Shown here: piece by piece, positions 43,912 to 54,451 of the stretch
Layout of the letters: each line of letters starts with the position of its first letter
Numbering within the stretch: position 1 is the stretch's first letter
DNA from: Exophiala sp. HKRS030
Taxonomy: Eukaryota > Ascomycota > Eurotiomycetes > Chaetothyriales > Herpotrichiellaceae
Direction of reading: 5' to 3'
Assembly: GCA_023897205.1 (NCBI GenBank)
Contig: JAHWDD010000009.1
Location: 1,178,001-1,242,000 of the forward strand
Length of the DNA: 64,000 bases
Made by a program: the position numbers and the translations under genes
Notes under the pieces: generated by a model
Seen by the model: only the letters and a program-made list of their open reading frames with translations
What the model was told of the DNA's origin: nothing
Databases searched by the model: none

Positions 43912-46665
43912 TCAAGCCAGCAATTCACTCACACCCATCCTGGGAACGCGATCAAGCAACGCCAATAAATCTGGATCCTTTGACTTTGCCGCAGAATCCC
44001 TAATACCTAGGTTCGTACGATTGTCCCTAAGCGTTGGATCTGCCCCTGCCTCGAGCAGTACTTTCACCGTCTTGCACCTGCCTCTATCTCTCTTCTTCCG
44101 TTCCGCTTCGTCGATGACATCGTCCAACGTGAGCGCGTGCATCAAGGCCGTCTTGCCGAATGTATCTCGAGCATCGAGGTCGGGGTGGAAATCGATCAGC
44201 ATTTCTACCAGTCTCGGGTCGCAGCGTCGAGCTGCATCGTGGAGCAGGGTATTCCCATGCCAATGCGGAAACTCGGTGGGAAGGGGAAAGCCGAGCAATT
44301 GTTTGACGATGGGATAATGGCCACGTCGGCATGCGACCATGAGCGGTGTCAGGCCGTCCGTGTTCCGGACTTCCGTCCTGATACCTTTACAAGCGAGTAA
44401 GAGGGAGGTGATGGTCGAGTAACCCCGGTCGGTGGCAGCTTGTAGCGCCGTAAACGCGTTTTTAGGATTGGACTCGGTGTAGCCAGCTTGATAAGCAACG
44501 GCGTTGACGTTGACTCCTTGTCGGATCAGCAAGTGCACCTCTTCTGCGTGCTCCTCCTTTAGTTCGCAGAAGAAATGCAAGGGCGCATAGCCACGACCCG
44601 TCCGGGCCAGGCCCTGTCCGCTACCACGGCGGATGTTCTTCTCCATTTCCATCTTGCGGATCACCATGACGTTGGAGTGGTAAGTGTCTAGAAATTGCAG
44701 CGCTACTTTGGCGGCGCGATCGACCTTCTTCTCCGCACACAACTGCGAGATGGCCAGGAAGGTAGGCTCGATGGTCCGGCTCGATCGCTCGATGATGCCG
44801 GTGGAGGGAGTGTTGACAGAGTCATCGTCGTAGATTGACATGCTTCGGTCGTGAGTGGAGGAGTCCGAAGGCGAACTGAAGCTCCTCAAGCAGTCGATAC
44901 GAGATTGGTCGGCATCGATATCCTGCAGGTTGTCGTTCAGTGTCGTAGACCTCGATATCGATAGCCTGTGAAGGTCTACAGCTGGAGGAGATTGGGTGTA
45001 CGAAGACTGAGGTGATCGTCCGAGGTGTCGAAGCCGCTGCGCGAAACTGGAACGACTATTGCGGTGGTTGGTCTGTGGCTGCACGGGTGGAGCCTTGCTC
45101 TCAAATGCGATCGTCTTCTGTACCAGCAGCGGTTCCTCGAAAGAAGAGGTCGACGGCTCGCGAGGCAGATTTCTGGGGGGCTTCTCCGGAGGTAGAAGGA
45201 ACACTTCGTATCCTTCGGCTTCCTCCTCATCGCCTTGAGCTCGATAAATGTCTATGACCAATTGCACTGATTCCAAAGTCTTTGCATCTTGTGGACCGAG
45301 CTCTTTTCTTCGTTCCATGAATGCTTTCAGTGCGTGGTCTTCGGCCGAGTCGTAGTCTGACTTGAGCATAAAAACTTGACCCAGCATATGACTTGCGGCC
45401 AGAGCCTGGAACTTGTCGACTTGTTGATAAGGGGGCGATGGCAATCTTGTTTTAGCTTCTGTCGCCTCCGTTGTAGCTGGGAATATATCCTCGCGCATAC
45501 CAGCTACGGGTTTCAGCAGGCTTATAGCTTCGTCAAGCTTTTCCTGTTTGACACATGTGTCAGCCAGCATTAAGACAACGTCTGCTGGATGCAACGATAT
45601 CCTCCCGTCAAAGTCGTGCTTTTCCATCAGGGTAATGGCTTTTCGGAAGTGCGTCTCAGCTCCGGCATGGTTTCCCTTTTCCACCCGCTCTTGCCCAAGG
45701 TTGAGATGTCGCTTCGTTCTCATAAAGGTGATCTCTGTATCATCTTCGGCATCGAGAACAGCATCATCCGATATTGAGCCATGCTGAAGCTTATTCGAGT
45801 GTCGACTGCGGCTTATATCTGTCGCCAGACCTGGCTCGGGAATCCACTGTGCTAGTCTTTCTCTTTCGGTCAGTGGCTGTGGAAGGTCGGGTATGGATGG
45901 TTTTCTTCGATCAAGGAGGATATCTGGCTCCATTACTGGTGAGACTGTACTCAAAGAGGATCTAGTACTGGCAGCAGCAGATGCAGTAGCCAGGAACTTC
46001 TTTGCAAATTTGATATATGTATCGATATCGTCGTCGGGCATCAGCGCCTCAGGCTCTGTGGCGACAAGTGTAGCACTGGAGAGGGATTGCGAGCGCGACC
46101 GCGGGCCAAGACTTCGGACAAGGTCCCTCACAGACTTCTCTAAACCCGTCAGCTTCGCATCTAGTGAGGCTTGGTGATCACTGGTGAGATCCCTTTGCTC
46201 AAGCTGCAGCATGACGCAAACCATCTGTATGGGCAGGGAAAGGGCGGTATTGAAAATCTGAATACGTTGCCGAAGCCGGGAGAGCTCGCCAGAAGACAAT
46301 GATTCCTGCAGTTGTGCCTTGAATTTCCGTCCAAAGCCAGACGTACGAACAATGTTGTCGAGGACATCATTGACTCGCTGAATCGTCCGCTTGGAATCGT
46401 CCAGGGTTTCTTTGATCTGGCGCCAGAGGTGCGACCCATCTGAGGTTTTGCTAGCCACACGAGCAGCCTCTGCCATCAAAGGAGACGACAAGCTTCGTTC
46501 AAGGCCTTCATATGTAGTCTGAAGGGCTGTCACTTCGTCACAGAAGCATGAGATTCGTGCATCGACTGTCCTGACCTCTCCTACCCATTTGATGATCGTT
46601 ATCGTGACCTGTGCGCATGCGCCGGCGATCTGTAGAGCTCCTAATGTGATTGAGAAAGGATCCAT
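43912..46665 (-). CDS. STAND-type N-domain / TPR / ankyrin protein without NACHT
   Basis: Intronless, 917 residues from the ATG at 46665 (MDPFSITLGALQIAGACAQV); the frame opens 19 codons earlier at 46722, but the family start is at 46665. The first 180 residues match the fungal N-terminal domain of STAND proteins. Residues around 310-440 hold TPR-like helices (HLNLGQERVEKGNHAGAETHF and LDEAISLLKPVAG). A Ser/Pro-rich linker follows. The C-terminal third has ankyrin repeats (for example GYTESNPKNAFTALQAATDRG, GLTPLMVACRRGHYPIVKQLL and GNTLLHDAARRCDPRLVEMLI). No P-loop or Walker B was found between N-domain and repeats. The layout suggests a signalling scaffold; the role is inferred only. Confidence 0.82.
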   Translation of the reverse strand: MDPFSITLGALQIAGACAQVTITIIKWVGEVRTVDARISCFCDEVTALQTTYEGLERSLSSPLMAEAARVASKTSDGSHLWRQIKETLDDSKRTIQRVNDVLDNIVRTSGFGRKFKAQLQESLSSGELSRLRQRIQIFNTALSLPIQMVCVMLQLEQRDLTSDHQASLDAKLTGLEKSVRDLVRSLGPRSRSQSLSSATLVATEPEALMPDDDIDTYIKFAKKFLATASAAASTRSSLSTVSPVMEPDILLDRRKPSIPDLPQPLTERERLAQWIPEPGLATDISRSRHSNKLQHGSISDDAVLDAEDDTEITFMRTKRHLNLGQERVEKGNHAGAETHFRKAITLMEKHDFDGRISLHPADVVLMLADTCVKQEKLDEAISLLKPVAGMREDIFPATTEATEAKTRLPSPPYQQVDKFQALAASHMLGQVFMLKSDYDSAEDHALKAFMERRKELGPQDAKTLESVQLVIDIYRAQGDEEEAEGYEVFLLPPEKPPRNLPREPSTSSFEEPLLVQKTIAFESKAPPVQPQTNHRNSRSSFAQRLRHLGRSPQSSYTQSPPAVDLHRLSISRSTTLNDNLQDIDADQSRIDCLRSFSSPSDSSTHDRSMSIYDDDSVNTPSTGIIERSSRTIEPTFLAISQLCAEKKVDRAAKVALQFLDTYHSNVMVIRKMEMEKNIRRGSGQGLARTGRGYAPLHFFCELKEEHAEEVHLLIRQGVNVNAVAYQAGYTESNPKNAFTALQAATDRGYSTITSLLLACKGIRTEVRNTDGLTPLMVACRRGHYPIVKQLLGFPLPTEFPHWHGNTLLHDAARRCDPRLVEMLIDFHPDLDARDTFGKTALMHALTLDDVIDEAERKKRDRGRCKTVKVLLEAGADPTLRDNRTNLGIRDSAAKSKDPDLLALLDRVPRMGVSELLA

Positions 46666-47885
46666 TGCAGTAAAGTTTCCTGGACAGTTCGCGCCGCCAT
46701 AGAATCTTTGATGATGTTTCAAGAAAGAATCTCGAGTTCTGGCAGAAATGATACCGCCTTTAGTTACGGGTGTTGGTCTAGGATCATCAGGCTTCCGCTC
46801 AGTGTGCCCTGACGAAGAAGTGAGGCCTGTCTCTGAGTGCGAACGGGCATGAGCGAGGAAGCACGAGGTACCAGTACTCGGCGGAGCAGCCTCACTTCTA
46901 ATAAGTGGGTGGCAGTGCAGACATGGGGATGCTGTTCCCCATGGCGTCCTTGATGGGTGCTAACTGGGTCTACCTCCCCTGGAGAACCCCCCGGCACTGC
47001 AATAATGGAGATTTGGTGGAATCGTTGCGCGGGCTGGCGAGGGCCATGCCTAGGCTCATTGGTCCACGTGCAATTTAAGACGCGGCTGTGTTGTAAAAGG
47101 CGCCGGGCGAACCACCCAGCACCAAAGCCTTGTTAGCCGTTGGGTCTCTCGTGACACACTCACTACAATCAAAGCAGCCTTTGATCTGCAGTTGCCTGAC
47201 TCGCTAGCCAGGATGTTTGTTTTGAAGCGAACGGGAAATATCGGCAGGTCTTGTGGGTGATTCGCGGCGGAGATTTCGAAACTGGACCCGTCACGAGGAA
47301 CACGATATGCATTCGCAGAATATATATTTGGATCACTTCGCGGAAGCGGAACCACGATGGTGATGCCGATCTCAAGACAAGACTCGACAAGACGTCTTAT
47401 GCGCGCTTGTCGGCTCACTTAGTATGCATAGTACTTCAATGAGGAGCAGTGTGTTCAAAAGTAACACGTATGGGACGTTTCTAGAACTCTCATGCAATGG
47501 AGTGTATAATGCGAGTGTAACATTGGGCCACTTGGGATTCCTGTCTTTGAGTCTTGATTGAAATTTGATGTATCGATCTAAGAGCGTTTTGAAAAAGTCT
47601 TTGTCAAACCAGGGAACACATTGACTACATCGCTGCTGGTAGTGGTGCCTTTGCGGTGCGATGTGGTAATGACAGCGGCTCCAGAAAAGCTACTTGATCT
47701 GTCAATCGCACGAGGGCTCATCTGCATTGTCTGGTATAGGACAGATCCCATCGGTACCTCGACTGATGGCGTGAAAGCTAGGTCATGCTGTAGATGTCGA
47801 TCACGAGGGGCAGGGGGGCTCGCGACTCCACTCGTTCCTGACAATGACAGGCAGTCGACTTGTGGTCGAACGCGGTAGGCTCTGC
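46666..47885. other. Intergenic, 1.2 kb
   Basis: Upstream region of the TPR-ankyrin gene and the 3' region of the Zn2Cys6 regulator. Frames here are short and unlike proteins. Confidence 0.45.
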
Positions 47886-50635
47886 TTACAGAAAAGGCTC
47901 TTCCCCAGGGTTGATCCGCATGAATGCAGCAATATCCTGCTCTGTCAACGTATTCATCTGGCCGGGATGTGACTCTCTGCCTGAGGGATGACTAGCACCG
48001 GTGTTATCACCTTGTAGTGAGAATGGCCAGGCAAAACCTTGGGTATAAGGCACTTCCATCTGCGCAGAGCCATACTGCTCTGTGCCATCGGACCTGGTAG
48101 GCGGAGGTGGTGGCGACATGCTATAAGGTAAAGAATGGGAAGTGAAGTATTGGGTTTGACCAGCTAACGGAGTCCTTCCTGACGAATCCCACATTGGAGT
48201 GGTCGCTGGGTAGTGCATTTGCTGATAACCCGGTACATTAACACCGTGTACGGCTACCGGTGTTGATCGAGAACGATATGTTGGGGGAGGCTGGACATTC
48301 TGTGGTGGATGTGATGGGAGAATCATGAGTCTTCCAACTCTGCTTGCTGAAGTATCTGAGGAGGAAACCTCGGCTCGCGCAGGGTTCATAGATTCACTTT
48401 GTTCTGGAAGGGCCTCATCATCATCGTCATTGGGATTGTTACAGAGTGGTACAACTGAAGTGCATACATCATCCACATCCAGATCAACAATGTGTGACAA
48501 TCTGCGAATCAGGACCTGGCACGAGAAATTAGCAACCTCCGTCTCAACATCGCGCTCTCGCACATACCCTCAATACATCCAAGCACCTCTTTGATCCAAT
48601 GTCCTGGCACGAAGTCCTGGCCAAAATTCGGATTCCCTCCTCCGCTTCCCGCTGAATGGCATTGCACTCAGGGTTTCCATGTTGAGTGGCAAGATAGAAA
48701 ACAAGCGTTACCAGCGATAAAAAAATTGTGTACACAGATTGCCATGCTGCAGGAGCTAGAAATCCATTCTTGAGCATCCCAGCAGACCGTGAGATGGTCG
48801 TTCTCGAAATCTTGACACACGCAGTCGCACAGCGTATCAAGCGCGGATCCGGAGGTTGATCTTCCCGTGTTCTCGCCAGATAATGTAAGAATGGCCTGTA
48901 GAGTAGAATATGTCCAAAGTTGTGAACCATTTCGAGTTCGTATAGCACACTAAACTGTGATCAGTCGAGCATGCGTTGGTAATAAGGGTCCTCTTACCTG
49001 CTCATAGATTCGGTCTCGTCATCCGAGCCAAGGGCATCTGGCAGTCCTTCACGCCATTGTTTGAAATCTTCTTCGATTTCCAAAATTATTGCGTTACTGA
49101 CATATATTTTTGACTCGTTCCCTCGATGGGCTTCTTCGTTTGTTTTGGGGTAGAGTTTCTGACTGACTTTGCTTGTAATCCCTAAGACTTCGAAATATTG
49201 AGCAGAAGCTGCAAGTAAACGCTTCGTTTTGAGGGAAACGAAGCCGCCGTGATGTTCGTCCGCATAATCTTTGATATGACCGCTAGGCTTTATCTGGTCA
49301 ACATAGTCTAAATTAATCATCCCCGGCAGTCCGAGGACGGTGCCACTGTAGATGTCAAGTTTGACGATGGTCCAAAACACTCGACGTCTAATATCCTTTT
49401 CCAACTCCGTGAGATGCTCAAGGGTCGAACACGCCTGCGTATGAAGTCCCATCCTCATAGAGGCTGCCACAGCCAGTCCGATATAAGTATGGGCAGATGC
49501 GAGGCGAGCCGTGGACATTAGAAAAAGAATGAAGCAAAGGATAGTTTGTAAGCTTAGAATGTCTGTACAATGATCAAGATTTACCATTCTGCGTGCGGCA
49601 ATGAAATGGCGCATCCTGTAACTGTCAGGTTCGTATTCCGTATCATCGAATACTTTCACTTACGCTTGGTTGACCGCCCCTTTACAGCCATAACTACGGT
49701 GGAGTTGTCCGTTGAATAGATACCCCAGGGCAGTAACAGCATAGAACAAAGGCAGAAAGTCATGGTCTGAATCTGAAAATTCGATAGGATCCAAGTCGTA
49801 GATACGTTCCGTTTGTTTCTGGAAGGCAGGCTCGTGGAGGAAGTGCAACAAGTGATATGTCTGGCCGAACACTATGTTCAGCAAGCCTGTAGCTGTTTGT
49901 CTCGAAGGCAGCAGTTGAGAGAAAGGGACGTCCGTAGCAAGAGCTTGCTTGTCTGGAAGTGGAGAGTCAAACAACCTGGAGATAACGTCCGAACCAATGT
50001 TACCGGTCCTTGGGTGTCCATGTAATGCGGCTTCGGGGTTGAAGAGCTCCTGAGTACGTTGAAGAAAGGCAAATCCTGAGCCACCTCCATAATATTCGGT
50101 GGATTTTTTGTTGGCAGTCAATCGACCTCGACCGTCCAGCATGTTCTCGAGGTGATCTCCGGGATTGTCATCCGCCAAACCCGGTGTATCCGATACGGAT
50201 GATGGTGATCCAGGCGGAGACTCGAAGATACTACTGATCTCGACATTGTGCTGCGCTGAAGGGTTTTGAGCTTGTATCTTATAGAGCAAGGCTTTGGCGC
50301 GTCGTAGTCGATCTTCGAGAATCTTGGTTCGAGGTGCTCCTGCCGTTCGTTGCCCCTTTGTGGATGTGAAAGTACAGTCTGCGTCGTTCAATCACAATGA
50401 CGCATTTCTCTTTGTACCACAATACTTACGTCGGTCGAAGTCTTGACAAGGCTCACAAGGCATGCGGCCATCGCAGCGGACTTTTCTGATTCTTACTGGC
50501 TGTTAGTGTCCTGCATGCTGGATCTCGGAGTTACCTGTGAATACATCCATACCTGCACTCATTGCACGCTCGGCTCACTCTTGAATAGCGCCTTCGCTTG
50601 GAAGTTGATGGTGAGGTCGCTTGGCTATCACTCAT
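47886..50635 (-). CDS. Zn2Cys6 transcription factor with fungal-specific domain
   Basis: Six exons: 50635-50553, 50491-50430, 50378-49664, 49621-48998, 48949-48568 and 48515-47886, giving 831 residues with consistent phases. Introns of 61, 51, 42, 48 and 52 bases. The zinc cluster spans the first two introns: Cys24, 27, 34, 40, 43 and 50, spacing C2C6C5C2C6C, preceded by basic KRRRYSRVSRA. A coiled-coil linker follows (RTKILEDRLRRAKALLYKI). The fungal-specific regulatory domain spans about 200-520 (DFLPLFYAVTALGYLF, AASMRMGLH and RRRVFWTIVKLDIYSG). The C-terminus is Pro/Gln/Ser-rich. The layout resembles xylanolytic-type regulators, but the target genes are unknown and no metabolic cluster adjoins it. 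Confidence 0.88.
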
Positions 50636-52604
50636 TCTGTATCATTGCGCTGGCCTTCGAACAGCAGGCCGAGGACGCGTGTGCGTCAGGCAAAGCCCGG
50701 CGCAGGAGTCCTTCTTTAGAAGAACAATGTCGAGGCTACTAGCCCATAATGCAAACGTGTGATCTGCAGCGCTGCACCAGAATTCATCTCTACGTGTGGA
50801 CCACCTTTGGCGACAAAGCGAAGGGATAGAGGGGCTTGGCCAAGAGACTATCTCTCAAGTGTAAGCGCCGCCAGAAATTCGGCCTGATTCTGACCTCATG
50901 TGGAGTTCCTATCCGAAGAAAGGTGCGGAAGCCATATGGCGTAAAGAAATCAGAAGGACAAATCAGGGTTGCGATCGCTCCGTCGCCCGGCCCTGTGTCA
51001 ACGCCTCCGGGTAGGCGAATCGCGTGGCGCCCGAAGGCTGAAATGCCTTACGCCGTACAGGGCTGCTATAGGCAATCATGTCAGAGTACAAATTGGGGCC
51101 TGTGACATTCGCTTTCCTACCGAGCCACCATAACTCTCGGCCGCGGCGCCGTTGCACACGAATAGGAGACTTCATTTATGGTCCTCTTCGCGTAAAGTAC
51201 CACCTTTTTCGAAGTCGACGGAGACAAAGCGCATGGGTCTCGTGCCTTCGTGCAGTCGTCCATGAAGCCACAGCATTATTATTTGATTGAAAAAGTCGGG
51301 GCTGTTGCCGGCTTTCCGAACTCTCCTGGAACTCATTTCACTGACTTCCCGTCAAGTGAAGGTGCGCGTACGGACTGCTTTGACAGTACACCTGACCATC
51401 TTGAGACGAAACGGAGGGTCTTTCAGTTTGGAGATCGTGGTAACGATGCGAGATGTAGGCAAATCACTGTTCGAGCTGCCGTTCTAAGCTACTGGTTGGG
51501 CCCTGCAGAAGAAGAGATTGCCAAACTCGGTCCGCAGTGGATGAAAAGCTTTGTAACGGCTTCGACGGACGCAATTGATTTGACTCTTTGCACCAACAAT
51601 CCCAGATATAAGAGATAGGGCATTGGCTGAAGTATCCTTGTAGAGGTTGATGCTGCTTCTGTTGTATCCCGTTGACCACATGGTTTGGATTATGACGATC
51701 TTTGGAACACGAAATATCGTCATCCAGCCGTCGTGGTAGGATTCTTGAATATCTCGTGTTTCCCGTCATCGTCCTCCTTTCGTGCGGTCGAAAACACTTT
51801 GGGTGCTGAGAAAGGTCCGAGAATTGTGATCCTTTTGTCAGCAGACGGACATGTGTCAAAACATTGAACCAGACATTCGAGATGCGGATCCGATATCAAC
51901 TCTTGACACAACGATTGAAGCACTACCGCGTGATGATGCCACTATGCATGCAAGAGGCTGGCCTGAGGACGAACTACCGGCGCACGTAAGCGGCACACTG
52001 TTTATGGTATCAGCCTCTGGCTCTAACGCCACGATTCCGGAGACTTGCACCCGAAGGTAAATTTCTAGGACAGGGATATATCAAGACAAAAGTTAGACAC
52101 CTTGTTTGCTGCGTTTCGCATAGATGGATGACCAGGGGTTTCCGACCGCATGAACAGCCCGTCCACACAGCAAGTCTTATACGCAGCACAATGATAGGAG
52201 CTTCAGCAAGGCCACGTAGTTGCAGCTTGGCAGTTACAGGGTCAGCATTCACGATTTTCGTCCGCAGCCATCAGAAACGCCTCAGCGAAGATGCACATGG
52301 GGATAGTGACCGATAGTCCGCACGACGAGATTCGCCCTTCTGTGCGTCAACTCTCGACGAATACTCGGCAGGTGGAGGACTGCGTGGGAAACTCAGTATG
52401 AAAGTCGCGATTGAGTGAGTTCGTCATTCTTGCCAGGACATCACATTTCTTTAGGTGCATGTGAGGCCTCTGTCAGAAGTCTATAGCAAATTGGGATGTC
52501 GCGCCAGTCGTGCTGCATCCTGATATTGCGAAAACATCCCAAATCGAAAAGAGTAGCATGCCGAAGGTGCGGTAACGCTGACATTGCCGAGTGAGCTGCG
52601 TCCA
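50636..52604. other. Intergenic, 2.0 kb
   Basis: This long stretch lies upstream of the Zn2Cys6 regulator and beyond the 3' end of Lcl2. The largest frames (plus 51250-51618; minus 51464-51859) lie partly on top of each other and show no motif. No gene is supported; a long regulator promoter is plausible. Confidence 0.4.
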
Positions 52605-53064
52605 TCAAATCAGACCTTTTCTCGCCAACTCAATCTTCCGCACAGCTTCGCCGGGTTTGAAGCCTCCCTTGCTGGCGCAGACGGCGATGCCATCACTCAA
52701 TTCGACCTTTTCCTCCACATCTGGAAATTGGCATGGACAATGGTGCGGGAAGTGCACACATGCCAGGGTGTCTGGACATAGATAATTCGAGCACGTTGCT
52801 GGAGGTAGTAGTGATTAGTGGGTGTCTTAGCGACGAAGAGGAGGGCGAAGAAGTATTTCGCCCACCCAAAAACAGAACAGATTTGGGCGACTTCTACTCA
52901 CCGCCCTCCCAATTTTGTCGATACCAGCTCGAGTCACTCGGGACGTTTTGTTTCTCTTGTTGTCCTTGAGCTTGCTGTCCCCCCTGGAAGAATTGCTCGA
53001 AGAATTGAAATTGGGCGGCGGCCAGGCTTGAGAAAAGGAAGAGAAGACTGGCGATGATCTTCAT
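52605..53064 (-). CDS. LCL2: Lcl2, long chronological lifespan protein 2
   Basis: Two exons: 53064-52902 and 52798-52605 with a 103-base intron, giving 118 residues, the family length. The ATG at 53064 starts a signal peptide ([17 protein letters not shown]), followed by [14 protein letters not shown] and the family motif NVPSDSSWY. Exon 2 holds the Cys-rich domain [21 protein letters not shown], then [19 protein letters not shown] and a helical end. In budding yeast LCL2 affects chronological lifespan and is linked to ER-associated degradation. The gene shares a 266-base divergent promoter with the bL27m gene. Confidence 0.93.
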
Positions 53065-53330
53065 GGTTGTAGAAGCAGATTGCACTCTCGTATAAGTCTC
53101 GAACGGAAGACGAAAACGTTTTACTAGTACATAACAAGGACGGAACATGAATCGTGAAAAGCGGACAGTTGGTCTCTTGTCCTGACAATCCGCCGACAAT
53201 TGAATCGCCAGAAATGGTTAGCGTGAATTATGGGCGATCACCCTCGATTTCCAACTTGCTCCGATTAAAGAAATCGAGCTGTTTGACGGCCAGGACTACC
53301 ACGACGATTAGGCATTCACGAACCATCGCC
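53065..53330. promoter_or_regulatory. Divergent promoter between LCL2 and bL27m
   Basis: Only 266 bases separate the two start codons, so both genes must be driven from this stretch. I see no clear TATA box; a CT-rich/AG-rich strand bias switches near its middle. Confidence 0.55.
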
Positions 53331-54234
53331 ATGCTGCAGCCTCGATTATCTAGGTCTGCCGTGTCTGCGGACACGTCATTCGCAGCCCTCGTATCTTCAT
53401 TGAACGCCCTGAGTTTATGTTCCAGACACCAAACCCTCCAACCCCGACCGTGCACAAATTTCGTCCGACATGCTTCGCACGCAGCTCAAGGCCGTGCCAA
53501 TGGGCCGACCGACTCTGCCGGACGGCGCTTGGGAGCCAAAAAGTCTGCGTCGGAATACGTGGCGCCCGGAAACATCATATTCAAACAGAGAGGTAAAGTT
53601 GTCTTGCCCTTTTTTTCGCCGTTTGGCGCGGCAGGGGAAAATCCACACAGAATCACTGACTTGCGCGACCACGACAGGCACGAAATGGCACCCGGGCGAG
53701 AACGTCGGCGTCGGCAAAGACCACACCATCTACGCCCTCGAGTACGGCTACGTGCGGTACTACCGCGACCCCCTCAAACACCCCAAGAGACGGTACATCG
53801 GCGTCGCGCTCGAGAAGGAAGGCCCGGGCTCGCAACTCCCGCTGCCTCGCAACGCTCCCACGCGGAGACGGCTGGGCATGTACGCCACGCCCATCACACG
53901 GCAGCCCGAGTCGTCCGAGAGGGACTTCATGGAAGCCCACCTGAGCGCAAACAGCCGCGCCGCTTTCAAGAACGGAGGCGCGACGCCGGCGCCGCCCCCG
54001 CCCACGATCATGCGCGAAGGAACGTATAGGGAAGCAAACGTCTCGATCGGCCGGGCCGCGGAGAGAAAGGGCATCAGCGTCCCCAGGTACGACCGGTCGG
54101 ACAGGTGGATGGCTTGGAGAAAGCGAGCCGCTCGGATCAAGACTACCATGGAATCCAAGGCCGCCAAAGGCACCAAGAAGTCAAAGGGCAAAAAGTCAAA
54201 CAAAGGCGCAAAGATCGGTGGGAAGAAGAGATAG
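53331..54234 (+). CDS. Mitochondrial large ribosomal subunit protein bL27m
   Basis: Two exons: 53331-53592 and 53678-54234 with an 85-base intron, giving 272 residues. The N-terminus ([20 protein letters not shown]) is a mitochondrial presequence. The bL27 core spans the intron: [24 protein letters not shown] joined to [20 protein letters not shown], with the family RGTKxHPGxNVGxGKDHT signature. The C-terminal extension (about 145 residues) is typical of fungal Mrp7 and ends in a Lys/Gly-rich [14 protein letters not shown]. The protein sits near the peptidyl-transferase centre of the mitoribosome. Confidence 0.94.
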
Positions 54235-54451
54235 TGGACGAGGAGTTATCTCTCTTTCTCCTCGGTCTTCAAATCTAAACATTGTATAAATATATCTGCA
54301 AGAAGGATTATTCCTCACAATCACACACACGGTCGTGTGATGTGGCAGTTGAAGCACACATCCGGGGAACCGGTATTTCCAACAGCATTGACCTTTCTCG
54401 CTTCTCTTTTCAACCATGAACTTCGAGGACAGCGCTATATACACAGCAGTA

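Noticed and set aside
46666..46722. Nineteen extra in-frame codons before the TPR-ankyrin protein
   Set aside because: The N-domain family begins at MDPFSITLG; the extension reads like translated leader.
51250..51618. 122-codon plus-strand frame and an overlapping minus-strand frame at 51464-51859
   Set aside because: Neither shows domains, good start context or splice-supported extension; they lie in the long region upstream of the Zn2Cys6 regulator.
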